Shown here: positions 63,282-64,000 of the stretch, in pieces
How the letters are laid out: the number at the start of each line of letters is the position of its first letter
Numbering within the stretch: position 1 is the stretch's first letter
DNA from: Dactylosporangium aurantiacum
GTDB lineage: Bacteria > Actinomycetota > Actinomycetes > Mycobacteriales > Micromonosporaceae
Assembly (NCBI RefSeq): GCF_000716715.1
Contig: NZ_JNYJ01000005.1
Span: forward strand, 62,001-126,000
Length of the DNA stretch: 64,000 bases
Direction: 5' to 3'
Notes under the pieces: model-generated
The model's database searches: none
Told to the model about the DNA's origin: nothing
The model's input: the letters and a program-made list of their open reading frames with translations, nothing else
Made by a program: the position numbers and the translations under genes

Positions 63282-64000
63282 ATGCTGACGCTCGAGCAGT
63301 TGCGCGTCGCCGTGGCCGAACGCGAGATCGACACCGTCGTCGTGGCGATCACCGACATGCAGGGCCGGTTGCAGGGCAAGCGGTTCCACGCCCCGCACTT
63401 CCTCGCCGAGGTCGTCGCGCACGGCACCGAGGGGTGCAACTACCTGCTCGCCGTCGACGTCGACATGAACACCGTCGACGGCTACGCGATGTCGTCCTGG
63501 TCCAGCGGCTACGGCGACTTCGCGATGATCCCCGACTTCAGCACCCTGCGGCGCATCCCGTGGCAGCCCGGCACCGCACTCGTCCTGGCCGACCTGCGCT
63601 GGCTCGACGGCCAGTCGCCCGTCGCCGCGTCGCCCCGGCAGATCCTGCAGGCGCAGCTGGCCGCGCTCGCCGAGCGGGGCCTGACCGCATACACGGGCAC
63701 CGAGCTGGAGTTCGTCGCGTACCGCGACACCTACGAGGAGGCCTACGCCAAGGGGTACCGCGGCCTCACCCCCGCCAACGTCTTCAACGCCGACTACTCA
63801 CTCCTGCAGACCGCCCGGATCGAGCCGCTGCTGCGCCGCATCCGCAACGACATGGCCGGCGCCGGCCTGGTCCCGGAGAGCGCGAAGGGCGAGTGCAACC
63901 TCGGCCAGCACGAGATCGCCTTCCGCTACGACGAGGCGCTGCGCAACGCCGACGGGCACGTGCTGTACAAGAACGGCGCCAAGGAGATCGCGGCGCTGGA
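63282..64000 (+). CDS. Glutamine synthetase-family ligase (PuuA/GlnA3-like), cut by window end
   Basis: The first 239 residues of a glutamine-synthetase-fold protein. It shows the beta-grasp N-terminus (VAITDMQGRLQGKRF), YTGTELEFVAYRDTYEEAY with the metal Glu residues, and ESAKGECNLGQHEIAFRY. These features resemble gamma-glutamylpolyamine or gamma-glutamylethanolamide synthetases more than GlnA. It would glutamylate the imported amine. The 3' end is outside the window. Confidence 0.9.
   Translation, partial: MLTLEQLRVAVAEREIDTVVVAITDMQGRLQGKRFHAPHFLAEVVAHGTEGCNYLLAVDVDMNTVDGYAMSSWSSGYGDFAMIPDFSTLRRIPWQPGTALVLADLRWLDGQSPVAASPRQILQAQLAALAERGLTAYTGTELEFVAYRDTYEEAYAKGYRGLTPANVFNADYSLLQTARIEPLLRRIRNDMAGAGLVPESAKGECNLGQHEIAFRYDEALRNADGHVLYKNGAKEIAAL

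Overview
The window is high-GC, single-chromosome-style actinobacterial DNA. Gene content, GTG/TTG starts and many leaderless genes fit an actinomycete; I infer Micromonosporaceae or a close relative from overall gene order, not from a marker gene. No phage, transposase, rRNA, tRNA or CRISPR array was seen. Most of it is a core chromosome backbone.

Layout. (1) 1-8.8 kb: 3' end of smc, a HAD hydrolase, a glutathione peroxidase, an aldehyde-dehydrogenase-like protein lacking its nucleophile, a degenerate Nudix protein, a PhoD-type phosphatase and ftsY. (2) 8.9-13.9 kb: an APH-fold kinase, then amtB-glnK-glnD (ammonium uptake and PII signalling) behind a near-perfect GlnR box. (3) 13.9-24.4 kb: ffh, an amidohydrolase, tandem DUF402 genes, rpsP-khpA-rimM-trmD-rplS, two tandem signal peptidases, a Nudix hydrolase, rnhB and DUF2469. 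(4) 24.4-34.9 kb: a 58-aa membrane protein, an M23 protein full of minisatellites, a repeat-filled non-coding stretch, a PLP enzyme, xerC with two small genes, a self-regulated MarR-GNAT fusion, yraN-yifB-dprA and an aminotransferase. (5) 34.9-42.9 kb: a repeat-rich membrane protein, rpsB-tsf, pyrH-frr-cdsA, rlmN and a DivIVA-like gene. (6) 42.9-48.8 kb: an accessory block (DUF2631, a CMAH-like metallo-beta-lactamase/Rieske protein, DUF2786, YihY/BrkB, a short AspRS under a translational T-box). (7) 48.8-53.6 kb: dxr-rseP-ispG and a GNAT, with a candidate upstream mini-transcription unit. (8) 53.7-57.3 kb: regulators with divergent enzymes. (9) 57.3-64.0 kb: an amine/one-carbon catabolic locus (FAD/GcvT oxidoreductase, choline-kinase-like kinase, APC permease, FadR-type regulator, glutamine-synthetase-like ligase) whose three promoter regions share one motif.

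How it works together: SRP (ffh, ftsY) and the signal peptidases handle secretion; dxr and ispG are MEP-pathway steps; rpsB-tsf-frr and rpsP-rimM-trmD-rplS serve translation; pyrH and cdsA feed nucleotide and lipid synthesis; amtB-glnK-glnD senses nitrogen. The most notable non-coding observations are the GlnR box, the aspS T-box, the leaderless short ORFs before dxr, the MarR operator overlapping its own promoter, paired DnaA boxes, and an unusual number of tandem repeats placed in 3' intergenic gaps or in frame inside surface or envelope genes.
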